From Flagellimonas yonaguniensis (lineage in GTDB: Bacteria > Bacteroidota > Bacteroidia > Flavobacteriales > Flavobacteriaceae): a stretch of 64,000 nt of DNA. The notes under the pieces are model-generated. The model did not search any database. It was given only the letters and a program-made list of their open reading frames with translations, and was not told the DNA's origin. Every line of letters starts with the position of its first letter. Position 1 is the stretch's first letter. The stretch is from NCBI RefSeq assembly GCF_029193885.1, contig NZ_JARFVB010000017.1, forward strand, positions 1-64,000. Direction: 5' to 3'. The position numbers were made by a program, and so were the translations under genes. Below are positions 18,443-26,698 of the stretch, in pieces.

Positions 18443-18985
18443 ATGAAACGAGTTTCAACATTATTCTTTTTGCTTTGCATCTTTGGTGCTTCGGCACAAA
18501 ATTTCAACAAGGAAATCATCACCGAAAACGGACTCCAGTTCTTGGTTGGACAAATCAACCTTGAAGGTTTGCGATCCCAACCCTATAGCAACTGGTTTCA
18601 AAACAGGTATGAGAACTACCATCCGGATGAAACAATGGTTGCACTTTTCAAGGAAAAACTAGCAGATTACAACATCAAACTATTTTTGGGTACCTGGTGT
18701 GGTGATAGCAAGCGGGAAAGCCCCAAATTCATCAAAATATTGGAAACTGCGGATTTTCCAATGGAGCAATTGGAAATCGTTGCATTGGATTACCGCAAAG
18801 GACATTACAAAACCAGTCCCACGGGCGAAGAAAAAGGATTGAACATCCTAAAAGTTCCCACCATCATCTTTTTTAAAGATGGACAAGAGGTCAACAGAAT
18901 CGTGGAAAGCCCGTTGGAAACTTTGGAAGATGACATGGCACAAATCGTATTCGAAAAGGACTATGTGCCCAATTATGCATATTAA
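18443..18985 (+). CDS. Exported thioredoxin-like protein with CGDS site
   Basis: A 180-residue periplasmic protein with signal MKRVSTLFFLLCIFGASA and a thioredoxin fold: LFLGTWCGDSKRESPKF holds a single-Cys CGDS site where classical thioredoxins have CxxC, and LKVPTIIFFKDGQEV supplies the cis-Pro. With only one Cys it cannot do ordinary dithiol reduction; monothiol isomerase or binding roles are possible but inferred. It sits after the membrane LuxR-type gene. A 14-bp inverted repeat at 19004-19037 follows and may terminate it. Confidence 0.85.
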   Translation: MKRVSTLFFLLCIFGASAQNFNKEIITENGLQFLVGQINLEGLRSQPYSNWFQNRYENYHPDETMVALFKEKLADYNIKLFLGTWCGDSKRESPKFIKILETADFPMEQLEIVALDYRKGHYKTSPTGEEKGLNILKVPTIIFFKDGQEVNRIVESPLETLEDDMAQIVFEKDYVPNYAY

Positions 18986-19003
18986 GTATGCACAAGGCAA
19001 GGA

Positions 19004-19037
19004 TTTAAAGCGCAAAAGTGTAATTTTGCGCTTTAAA
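19004..19037. promoter_or_regulatory. 14-bp perfect inverted repeat before lysS
   Basis: Arms TTTAAAGCGCAAAA and TTTTGCGCTTTAAA flank the 6-nt loop GTGTAA, then TTTTTT follows at 19038. TAATTTTG at 19021-19028 matches the -7 box for lysS (ATG at 19051). The element can be the terminator of the thioredoxin-like gene, an operator over the lysS promoter, or both. Confidence 0.6.
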
Positions 19038-19050
19038 TTTTTTACAGACT

Positions 19051-20742
19051 ATGCAACTATCGGAACAAGAGATCGTTCGAAGGGAAAAATTGACCAAACT
19101 CAGGGAAATGGGCATCGACCCATATCCAGCAGCATTATATCCTGTTGATGCCACATCCAAGAGCATCAAGAATGATTTTGAAGAAGGAAAAAAGGTGGTT
19201 ATTTCCGGTAGATTGATGTCGCGTAGAATCCAAGGTAAGGCATCCTTTGCCGAACTTCAGGATAGCGAAGGGAGAATCCAAGTTTATTTTAACCGTGATG
19301 AAATTTGTCCGGATGACGACAAGACCTTATACAATGATGTGTACAAAAAATTGTTGGACATCGGGGACATCATCGGCATAGAGGGAGAACTTTTCACTAC
19401 TCAAGTAGGCGAAAAAACTGTGATGGTAAAAAACTTCTCGCTGTTGAGCAAGAGTTTAAGACCATTGCCTCTACCAAAGGTAGATGATGAAGGAAAAGTG
19501 TACGATGCGTTTAACGACCCCGAACTACGTTATCGTCAGCGATATGTGGATTTGGTAGTGAACCCACACGTTAAGGACACTTTCATTAAAAGGACAAAGA
19601 TCACCAACAGTATACGGGAATTTTACAACCAAAAAGGATATTTGGAAGTAGAGACCCCTATTCTACAACCTATTCCGGGAGGAGCCGCGGCCCGTCCGTT
19701 CTTAACGCACCACAATGCATTGAATATTCCTTTGTATTTGCGAATTGCCAACGAATTGTATCTAAAAAGATTGATTGTCGGTGGATTTGACGGTGTGTAC
19801 GAGTTTGCCAAAGATTTCCGTAACGAAGGAATGGACCGCACCCACAATCCAGAGTTTACCGTAATGGAACTCTATGTGGCCTATAAGGACTACAACTGGA
19901 TGATGGACACCACCGAAAAATTATTGGAAAAAGTGGCTATTGATGCCACAGGAAGTTCCAAAGTGAAAGTCGGCGATCACGAAATAGAGTTCAAAGCTCC
20001 ATACCCAAGAGTTCCTATTTTGGAAGCCATAAAAATACATACCGGTTACGATGTTGCCGGAATGGAGGAAGACGAACTCCGCGAAGTGGCCAAAAAATTG
20101 GACATTGAAGTGGATGAGACCATGGGCGTAGGAAAACTGATCGACGAGATTTTTGGTGAAAAATGTGAACACCACTACATACAACCGACATTTATCATCG
20201 ATTATCCAAAAGAAATGAGCCCGTTGACCAAAGAGCACCGTACCAATCCAAGGCTTACGGAGCGTTTTGAATTGATGGTGAACGGCAAGGAATTGGCCAA
20301 TGCCTACTCTGAGCTCAACGACCCTATCGATCAACGCGAACGCTTTGAGGACCAGTTGAAACTTTCAGAAAAAGGAGATGACGAAGCGATGTTCATCGAC
20401 CAGGATTTCTTGCGTGCTTTGGAATACGGAATGCCACCTACTTCGGGTATCGGTATCGGTATCGACCGTTTGGTAATGTTGATGACCAATAATTCATCCA
20501 TCCAAGAGGTGCTGTTCTTCCCACAAATGCGACCAGAGAAAAAGCAGGTGGAACTTACCGAAGAGGAAAAAATCATTTTGGACATCCTTAAACCTCAAGG
20601 CGAAATGTCTTTGGCGGATTTAAAATCCAAAGCTGGACTGAGTGGCAAAAAATGGGACAAGAGTACCAAGGGACTTAGCAAACATGGCCTGATCAAAGTA
20701 GAAAAAACGGAAGATGCATTGCTAGTAAAGTACATCGGATAA
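19051..20742 (+). CDS. lysS: Lysyl-tRNA synthetase, class II
   Basis: LysS charges tRNA-Lys with lysine in the cytoplasm. Parts in order: OB-fold anticodon-binding domain (about 55-150; [20 protein letters not shown]), class II motif 1 ([15 protein letters not shown]), motif 2 ([19 protein letters not shown]), and motif 3 ([17 protein letters not shown]). The 563-residue length exceeds the usual ~500 because of a C-terminal tail (residues ~500-563) resembling a small winged-helix domain ([20 protein letters not shown]), which I recall as common in Flavobacteriaceae. A -7 box overlaps the palindrome just upstream and a terminator follows. Confidence 0.97.
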   Translation: MQLSEQEIVRREKLTKLREMGIDPYPAALYPVDATSKSIKNDFEEGKKVVISGRLMSRRIQGKASFAELQDSEGRIQVYFNRDEICPDDDKTLYNDVYKKLLDIGDIIGIEGELFTTQVGEKTVMVKNFSLLSKSLRPLPLPKVDDEGKVYDAFNDPELRYRQRYVDLVVNPHVKDTFIKRTKITNSIREFYNQKGYLEVETPILQPIPGGAAARPFLTHHNALNIPLYLRIANELYLKRLIVGGFDGVYEFAKDFRNEGMDRTHNPEFTVMELYVAYKDYNWMMDTTEKLLEKVAIDATGSSKVKVGDHEIEFKAPYPRVPILEAIKIHTGYDVAGMEEDELREVAKKLDIEVDETMGVGKLIDEIFGEKCEHHYIQPTFIIDYPKEMSPLTKEHRTNPRLTERFELMVNGKELANAYSELNDPIDQRERFEDQLKLSEKGDDEAMFIDQDFLRALEYGMPPTSGIGIGIDRLVMLMTNNSSIQEVLFFPQMRPEKKQVELTEEEKIILDILKPQGEMSLADLKSKAGLSGKKWDKSTKGLSKHGLIKVEKTEDALLVKYIG

Positions 20743-20771
20743 GTCCAAAATTTCTATTTAAACAAAACCCA

Positions 20772-20811
20772 AACCCCTGAACCTTAAATCAAGCTCAGGG
20801 GTTTTCTTTTT
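20772..20811 (+). terminator. Rho-independent terminator of lysS
   Basis: Stem AACCCCTGA / TCAGGGGTT with a partly paired inner region, followed by TTCTTTTT. Confidence 0.85.
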
Positions 20812-20902
20812 AAAAAAAGTTCTATCTTTCCGCGATTTTCCTTCTATTTGGAAGGAAATTTTCCAGCAGCATACCCCAATAATCTTACTAAAATCTACTT
20901 AT

Positions 20903-23755
20903 ATGAAAAGAATGAAATTCACATTCCTTTTTGTGCTGTTGGTGTCTTTCACCACTATGGCACAAGAAGTAACCGGAACCGTTTATGACGATCAAAACGT
21001 GCCTTTACCAGGAGCTTCGGTACAAGTAAAAGGCTCCACAACAGGGGCCATTACCGATTTTGATGGCAAGTACACCATCGAAGCCAACGAAGGGGATGTC
21101 TTAGTGTTTTCATACGTTGGCTTCAACACCAAAGAAGCAACCGTAACGGGCAGCACCTTGGATGTAACCCTGCAAGCTGGTCTCGAACTGGAAAACGTAG
21201 TGGTGGTCGGGTCAAGGAATGCCAATAGAACGGCAACAGACACTCCAGTGCCTGTAGACGTCCTGGATGTGACCGAATTAACGCAATCCGCCCCTCAGGT
21301 TACCGTTACCGAAATCCTAAACTATGCGGCTCCATCCTTCACTTCCAATCCCCAGACCATTTCAGATGGTACGGACCACATTGCCCCAGCTTCATTACGA
21401 GGTCTCGGCCCTGACCAGGTATTGGTGCTCATCAATGGAAAAAGGAGACACAAAACAGGATTGGTAAATGTCAATGGAACCTTTGGCCGCGGTAGTGTAG
21501 GAACGGACATGACCACCATCCCATCAAATTCCATTGCCAGAATAGAAATATTGCGTGACGGTGCGGCCGCCCAATACGGTTCTGATGCCATTGCAGGGGT
21601 CATTAACATTGTATTGAAAAAAAGTGTAAATGAACTGCAAGTGGACATCAATACAGGGGCCAACATGACCAGCGAGCACAGTCCACAAAAAACCATTGAT
21701 GGTGAAAAAGTGAGCTTGGGGTTGAATTACGGATTGCCCATTGGAAAAAACGGAGGTTATATCAACTTTACAGGTAATTTTAATCATCGGGGATGGACCA
21801 ACCGAATGCAAGAGTGGAAAGGTTCCATTTTTAATGCTTACAATTCCATTGAAAGGGTTGCAGCCGCCGATAACTACGACACTTCCTTGTTACTTGATGA
21901 TGATTTAGCCGATATTTTTCAATATGCAGCTTCGGCAGGTATTGCCTTGAATGGGGATGAAACCAAAGAAGAACTACAAGGTATTCTGAGTACAGATGTC
22001 ACAGAATCGGAATTATTGGCCAGAGGATTGGAGCGTAGCGATTTTAACATGCGAGTGGGACAATCCCAATTAAGAGGAGCTCAATTCTTTGCCAACCTTT
22101 CCATTCCGCTGGACGACAACTTGAAACTCTACGGTTTTGGTGGGTTGAGTTTTAAAAATGGTAATGCCGCTGGTTTTTACCGGCTCCCCAATCAATCAAG
22201 AAGCTACACACCCGCCTATCCCAATGGTTTTTTGCCTGAAATCAACTCGAATATCGTTGACAAATCCGCGGCATTCGGAATCAAGGGAATGCTCGGTGAT
22301 TGGAATGTGGATTTCAGTAATTCTTATGGGAAAAATGAGTTTTTGTATCGGGTTACCAATTCCAATAATGCCTCTTTGGTCAATTCCACTCCTTTTGAAG
22401 CCGATTCCGGTGGATTTAATTACAGTGAAAACACCACTAATTTTGATATGAGCCGTTTTTATGAAGATGCTATGGCAGGGCTCAACATTGCCTTTGGCGC
22501 AGAGTACCGCGTGGAAAACTATGCTATCGTAGCCGGCGAAGAGGCTTCATACACGCAGTACAACACTTTGGGAAATCCACATGACCCCACAGACCCAAGC
22601 TCTGAAGTGCCTGTCGACTTTTTTGGCAGTACCAGACCCGGGGGCATTCAAGTATTTCCAGGTTTTAAACCAGATAACGAAATCAATGCCTTTAGAAACA
22701 CCATTGCCGGCTATTTTGATGTGGAAGCCGATTTTACAGAGTCTATTTTGCTAAGTGGAGCGGTTCGGTATGAAAACTTTTCCGACTTTGGAGGAACTTT
22801 GAACTTTAAGTTGGCTACGCGCCTTAAAATTTCCGATAACTTTAATTTTAGAGGTGGCGGCCAAACTGGTTTTAGGGCTCCATCGCTACATCAAATACAT
22901 TACAGTTCCACCTCTACGCTATTTGTTGATGGAATTCCAAATGAGGTGGGTATTTTCCCCAATACATCAAGGGTAGCAAGGCTTTTGGGCATTGAACCAT
23001 TGAAAGAGGAAACTTCCGTAGGTGCAACGGCTGGTTTTACTGCCAGAATCCCTAGTGCCAACCTTAAATTCACTTTGGACGGCTATCTCATCAATATTGA
23101 CGACCGCGTGATTCTTACCGGGCAGTTTGATGACAATGGAAATGCAGAATTGGCCAACTTGTTTCAGCAGGCTAATGCCACACAAGCAGCATTCTTTGCT
23201 AACTCCGTGGACACACAAACCATGGGCTTGGATTTTGTAGTTGACCACAAAGCCCATATCTCGGACAAAGTTTCCTTAACCAATACCTTGGCCTTTACTT
23301 TTTCGGAAACAAGTGTGGAAGAGGTTAAAGTGCCCGAAGCCATAGCCAATGCTGGATTGAGTGACACATATTTTGACCCTACCAGTAGAATTTATTTGGA
23401 ATCCGCCGTCCCAACAACCAAGGGAAACCTTTCACATAATGTAAAAGTCGGGGACAACTGGAATTTCTTTTTGAGAAACGGTTATTTTGGAGAAGTTAGG
23501 GAGGCAACCAACGAAGAGGACCCAACGATCGATTACACTTTTGGCGCAAAGATAATCACTGATCTTACCATTGGATACAACCTTGCAAAGAGTACCACAC
23601 TAACTATCGGAGCCAACAATCTTTTGGATGTTTATCCAGATAAGAACGACCCTGCATTTAGATCCAGTGGACGGTTCATATACTCCAGAAGGTCAGTTCA
23701 ATTTGGGCAAAATGGCCGTTATGTTTTTGGCAGATTGACATTTAAAATCAAATAA
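20903..23755 (+). CDS. TonB-dependent receptor with CarboxypepD plug extension
   Basis: A 950-residue outer-membrane receptor. Signal MKRMKFTFLFVLLVSFTTMAQ; CarboxypepD_reg-like domain (VTGTVYDDQNVPLPGASVQV); plug (ASLRGLGPDQVLVLINGKRR, then RDGAAAQYGSDAIAGVINIV); barrel ending GRYVFGRLTFKIK. The plug motifs are those of classic non-SusC TonB receptors. There is no SusD partner. It is monocistronic between two terminators, next to an SLC13 transporter whose substrate might be what crosses here, but that link is only positional. Ligand unknown. Confidence 0.92.
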   Translation: MKRMKFTFLFVLLVSFTTMAQEVTGTVYDDQNVPLPGASVQVKGSTTGAITDFDGKYTIEANEGDVLVFSYVGFNTKEATVTGSTLDVTLQAGLELENVVVVGSRNANRTATDTPVPVDVLDVTELTQSAPQVTVTEILNYAAPSFTSNPQTISDGTDHIAPASLRGLGPDQVLVLINGKRRHKTGLVNVNGTFGRGSVGTDMTTIPSNSIARIEILRDGAAAQYGSDAIAGVINIVLKKSVNELQVDINTGANMTSEHSPQKTIDGEKVSLGLNYGLPIGKNGGYINFTGNFNHRGWTNRMQEWKGSIFNAYNSIERVAAADNYDTSLLLDDDLADIFQYAASAGIALNGDETKEELQGILSTDVTESELLARGLERSDFNMRVGQSQLRGAQFFANLSIPLDDNLKLYGFGGLSFKNGNAAGFYRLPNQSRSYTPAYPNGFLPEINSNIVDKSAAFGIKGMLGDWNVDFSNSYGKNEFLYRVTNSNNASLVNSTPFEADSGGFNYSENTTNFDMSRFYEDAMAGLNIAFGAEYRVENYAIVAGEEASYTQYNTLGNPHDPTDPSSEVPVDFFGSTRPGGIQVFPGFKPDNEINAFRNTIAGYFDVEADFTESILLSGAVRYENFSDFGGTLNFKLATRLKISDNFNFRGGGQTGFRAPSLHQIHYSSTSTLFVDGIPNEVGIFPNTSRVARLLGIEPLKEETSVGATAGFTARIPSANLKFTLDGYLINIDDRVILTGQFDDNGNAELANLFQQANATQAAFFANSVDTQTMGLDFVVDHKAHISDKVSLTNTLAFTFSETSVEEVKVPEAIANAGLSDTYFDPTSRIYLESAVPTTKGNLSHNVKVGDNWNFFLRNGYFGEVREATNEEDPTIDYTFGAKIITDLTIGYNLAKSTTLTIGANNLLDVYPDKNDPAFRSSGRFIYSRRSVQFGQNGRYVFGRLTFKIK

Positions 23756-23783
23756 ACCCTTTGCTTTTTGATTATTTGATACT

Positions 23784-23815
23784 GAAGCCCCACCATGGGG
23801 CTTCTTTATTTTTAT
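23784..23815 (+). terminator. Rho-independent terminator
   Basis: Stem GAAGCCCC / GGGGCTTC, loop ACCAT, then a T-rich tail. It closes the TonB receptor gene. Confidence 0.85.
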
Positions 23816-23847
23816 CTTTTAACAAAAAATCCTAGCTTAGAACCCCA

Positions 23848-25278
23848 ATGGAACTAAGCAAAAAAATTGGACTGGTCCTTGGACCCGTTGTCTTTCTTAT
23901 ATTGAATTTGTTGCCATTTGAAATGGTATCCGAAAAAGGCGACCCAGTAATCTCGGTAGCGGCATGGATGCTGATTTGGTGGATTACCGAAGCGGTCTCC
24001 ATTTCTGTGACGGCGCTTCTCCCCCTACTTTTGCTGCCCATCTTAAAAATTTTGCCCATTGCCGAAGTAGGTGCCAAATATGGAAGTCCTATTGTATTCC
24101 TATTTTTTGGTGGCTTTGTAATGGCCTTGGCCTTGGAAAAGGTAAACCTGCACCGCAGAATAGCATTGAACATTATTAGGCTAACCGGAACCACTCCCAA
24201 CAAAGTGATCTTGGGCTTTATGATCGCCACGGCCACCTTGAGCATGTGGATCAGCAATACCGCTAGTACCGTGGTCATGTTGCCTATAGCCATTTCCGTA
24301 ATCAATTTATTGATCAATGATAAAGATGGATTTACCAAGAGCGACCAGAACTTTGCACTTTGTGTTATGTTGGGCATTGCTTTCTCCGCGAATGCGGGGG
24401 GAATAGCCACGGTAATCGGTACACCTCCAAACTCCGTTTTGATTGGTTTGTTGGAAAATGAATATAATACCGAAATCTCCTTTTTAAAATGGATGACCAT
24501 TGGTTTGCCGTTTTCCATCATCATGATAGGCATTTGTTATTTGGTGCTCGTTAAATGGATGTTCCCCAACAAGGATTTAAAGTTCAGTGCCTCAAAAGAG
24601 GTCATTCAGGTAGAGCTCGAAAAATTGGGCCCCACCTCGGGCAAGGAAAAAATGGTGCTGGTCATTTTTGCGGTTACCGTGTTCCTCTGGATTTTCAGGA
24701 CCTTGATCAACAATATATTTCCAAAATTGGGCCTAACAGATACCATGATCAGTATTTTCGCGGCCCTTGCACTTTTTGCCATTCCTTATAATATCAAAAA
24801 GGGAGACTTTATCATTACCTGGAAAGATACATCAAGATTGGCCTGGGGCATTTTGGTGCTGTTCGGCGGGGGGCTTGCACTGGCACAGGGGATGTCAGCA
24901 AGTGGCATCGTGGATCTGGTGGCCAATGGAATTGCGCAAAGTGAGATCAGTATATTGTTCACTGCCGCCCTTTTGATTTTCCTTATGCTCTTCATGACCG
25001 AGTTGATGAGCAACGTTGCCCTAGTGGCTGTTTTGGCACCTGTGGTTGCCGGTATTGCCATTGGATTGGATATCCCCATGCTTCATTTATTGATTCCCGT
25101 GACCATAGCCAGTAGCTGTGCCTTTATGCTTCCTATGGCCACACCTCCCAATGCCATTGTATTTGCAAGCGGTTATGTGAAAATCCCTCAAATGGCACGG
25201 GTTGGGGTCATCCTAAACCTGATTGCCGTGGCTCTGCTCGTTTTGATGTTTCAGTTTGTGGTTCCTCTATTATTCTAA
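23848..25278 (+). CDS. SLC13/DASS family sodium-coupled anion transporter
   Basis: A 476-residue polytopic inner-membrane protein of the divalent anion:sodium symporter family, which imports dicarboxylates, citrate, phosphate or sulfate. The two SNT-type repeat signatures are clear: MWISNTASTVVMLPIAISVI (about 131-150) and the second-half counterpart around ELMSNVALVAVLAPV, followed by the family motif LPMATPPNAIVFASGYV. TPPNSVLIG in the first half mirrors it, showing the internal inverted repeat. About 11 to 12 hydrophobic segments. Monocistronic, with a hairpin right after the stop. Dicarboxylate is the likeliest substrate class, but it is not proven by sequence. Confidence 0.93.
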   Translation: MELSKKIGLVLGPVVFLILNLLPFEMVSEKGDPVISVAAWMLIWWITEAVSISVTALLPLLLLPILKILPIAEVGAKYGSPIVFLFFGGFVMALALEKVNLHRRIALNIIRLTGTTPNKVILGFMIATATLSMWISNTASTVVMLPIAISVINLLINDKDGFTKSDQNFALCVMLGIAFSANAGGIATVIGTPPNSVLIGLLENEYNTEISFLKWMTIGLPFSIIMIGICYLVLVKWMFPNKDLKFSASKEVIQVELEKLGPTSGKEKMVLVIFAVTVFLWIFRTLINNIFPKLGLTDTMISIFAALALFAIPYNIKKGDFIITWKDTSRLAWGILVLFGGGLALAQGMSASGIVDLVANGIAQSEISILFTAALLIFLMLFMTELMSNVALVAVLAPVVAGIAIGLDIPMLHLLIPVTIASSCAFMLPMATPPNAIVFASGYVKIPQMARVGVILNLIAVALLVLMFQFVVPLLF

Positions 25279-25282
25279 ACCA

Positions 25283-25312
25283 AAAATGCCCCTCCGGGCG
25301 GAAGGGCATTTT
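25283..25312. terminator. Bidirectional terminator hairpin
   Basis: Stem AAAATGCCC / GGGCATTTT with a paired TCC/GGA core. On the plus strand it ends the SLC13 gene; on the minus strand it is followed by TTTTT and would end any transcript coming from 25.4 kb. Confidence 0.8.
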
Positions 25313-25317
25313 CACAA

Positions 25318-25341
25318 ACTAACTAACTCAAAAAAATGTAA
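25318..25341 (-). repeat. Terminator-associated element, copy A
   Basis: Read on the minus strand, TTACATTTTTTTGAGTTAGT ending in TAGT, just upstream of the hairpin at 25283-25312. It is shared with copies at 25671-25694 and 37042-37061, each placed directly ahead of a terminator stem in the same orientation. Confidence 0.5.
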
Positions 25342-25641
25342 GAAACTAACTTAACCAACGCTACCCACTTTTGTACAAGTGGGACGTAACTCTTTGTTAA
25401 GTACAAAGTTACAACCCTTTTTTGTGAATATTATTGTAATTAGTTTTTTGTTAACGGTACGTTTGTTAGAATGGAATGATTCGTTCTTTTAGTGCTTTTA
25501 TCAAAACGATGCGAAAACCATATCAAAATGGCCAAATGAATAAGTAAACTGCATAGACAAAGGTTTTTTTATGAAAATTCCACCAAGTTTAATTTCCATG
25601 TTATTTTTTTGTTAACCAACCATTTATAGGTTTTCCTTAAC

Positions 25642-25665
25642 AAAAAAAAGCCCTCTGGAGAGGGC
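25642..25665 (-). terminator. Terminator of the repeat-protein gene
   Basis: On the minus strand, stem GCCCTCT / AGAGGGC with loop CC, then T8. It lies 50 nt after the stop at 25716. Confidence 0.88.
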
Positions 25666-25670
25666 CTTTT

Positions 25671-25694
25671 ACTAACTAACTCAAAAATTTGTAA
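25671..25694 (-). repeat. Terminator-associated element, copy B
   Basis: On the minus strand, TTACAAATTTTTGAGTTAGT ending in TAGT, placed in the 3' untranslated region of the repeat-protein gene and 5 nt before its terminator stem. Nearly identical to copy A. Confidence 0.55.
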
Positions 25695-25715
25695 AATGAA
25701 AACTAAAACATTCTA

Positions 25716-26432
25716 CTAGTTGATCCTTTTATACGGATCAAAATTTTCTGGGAGATACTTGGATGTATCAAATCCCAAATCCATTTTTTCATCTTCCATG
25801 TAATTGATAGAGGTAACTGCGATTACATCAGTATAAGGATTGAAGTCCGCTGGCAGCAAATATTTGCTGTTGACCCCCAATACAAGCTCTGGCTCTTTCT
25901 CCATGTAAGTAATTGATTTTAAATCCACATACGCCTCGTAAGGAGAAAAATCCTCGGGCAAGTAATCCTTTGTATCAAAACCTAGATCCATATCCTCTTC
26001 TTCCATGTAATTGATGGAATGTACATCCACCACGTCCGTGTAAGGATCAAAATTTTCCGGCAAATACTTTTGGGTATCAAAACCTAATGCGGGTTCAACT
26101 TTGTTTTCGAGGTATATGATGGAATTCAAATCAAAATAGCTTTTATACGGATCAAAACCCTCAGGGAGATAATCTGCGGTGTCAAAACCCAAATTCACTT
26201 CAGGCTCTTCCTCCAAATACACTATTTCATTCAAATTCAATTCATACGATGCATAATCCATCTCTGAAGTTGAATTGTTTGACTCGGCACTTATATTAAG
26301 TGTGGTCAAACTGTTCTCTAAACTACCCGGTGTCTCGGACTGAACCTGGACAACCTTGGTATTTTGTTGGTCGTTTGCTATGGCCGTACTACTTAATAAT
26401 ACACTTCCATAAATTAATAATAACTTGTTCAT
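25716..26432 (-). CDS. Secreted acidic repeat protein (LGFDT-YLPE-FDPY repeats)
   Basis: A 238-residue exported protein (signal MNKLLLIYGSVLLSSTAIA) made almost wholly of five repeats of about 33-37 residues with the pattern [ILV]xSIxYxExExxxxLGFDTxxYLPExFDPY. Repeats 2+3 and 4+5 are most alike as pairs (DPYTDV then SINYME and MDLGFDT), so a two-repeat unit has duplicated. Repeat 4 is diverged (LGVNSKYLLPADFNPY). Very acidic, no Cys. I do not know its function; extracellular or periplasmic binding is an inference. The ATG at 26432 is chosen over an upstream start at 26486 because it opens the signal peptide. Confidence 0.75.
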   Translation of the reverse strand: MNKLLLIYGSVLLSSTAIANDQQNTKVVQVQSETPGSLENSLTTLNISAESNNSTSEMDYASYELNLNEIVYLEEEPEVNLGFDTADYLPEGFDPYKSYFDLNSIIYLENKVEPALGFDTQKYLPENFDPYTDVVDVHSINYMEEEDMDLGFDTKDYLPEDFSPYEAYVDLKSITYMEKEPELVLGVNSKYLLPADFNPYTDVIAVTSINYMEDEKMDLGFDTSKYLPENFDPYKRIN

Positions 26433-26698
26433 TTTTTGATTGAATTTTATGATTGATGTTATGCCTATAAGACTATCCAAAACCAAAAACGTTACAGTCT
26501 TTAGGATTTTTTTACGAAAAAGGAATAGCCGCTGAGCCCAGCTATATGGGGCGATTCACTCCAAACCATCAGTAAAACGCAGGACTCCCAAAGGTTGATG
26601 TATTCCGTTAAAAAAAATGTTGTTAATATTTATTTAACAGTTAATCTTCCCGAATTTTAAGTTCTTTGGATCTTCTTAGTTATTCAAACTGACATATA

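Larger units (their letters stand above)
25283..25397 (-). ncRNA. Candidate small RNA between SLC13 and repeat-protein genes
   Basis: On the minus strand a -7 box TAACTTTG (25404-25411) would start a transcript near 25397. It would contain a 7-bp hairpin CCCACTT-GTACAA-AAGTGGG (25364-25383), then the sequence TTTTTGAGTTAGTTAGT, then the terminator hairpin at 25283-25312, giving about 115 nt with no reading frame. No -33 TTG was found at the normal distance. The rest of the 437-nt spacer (25279-25715) is AT-rich with no credible gene. Confidence 0.3.

Noticed and set aside
25501-25599. 32-residue minus-strand frame in the SLC13 spacer
   Set aside because: Low-quality composition, no membrane or domain pattern and no nearby promoter.
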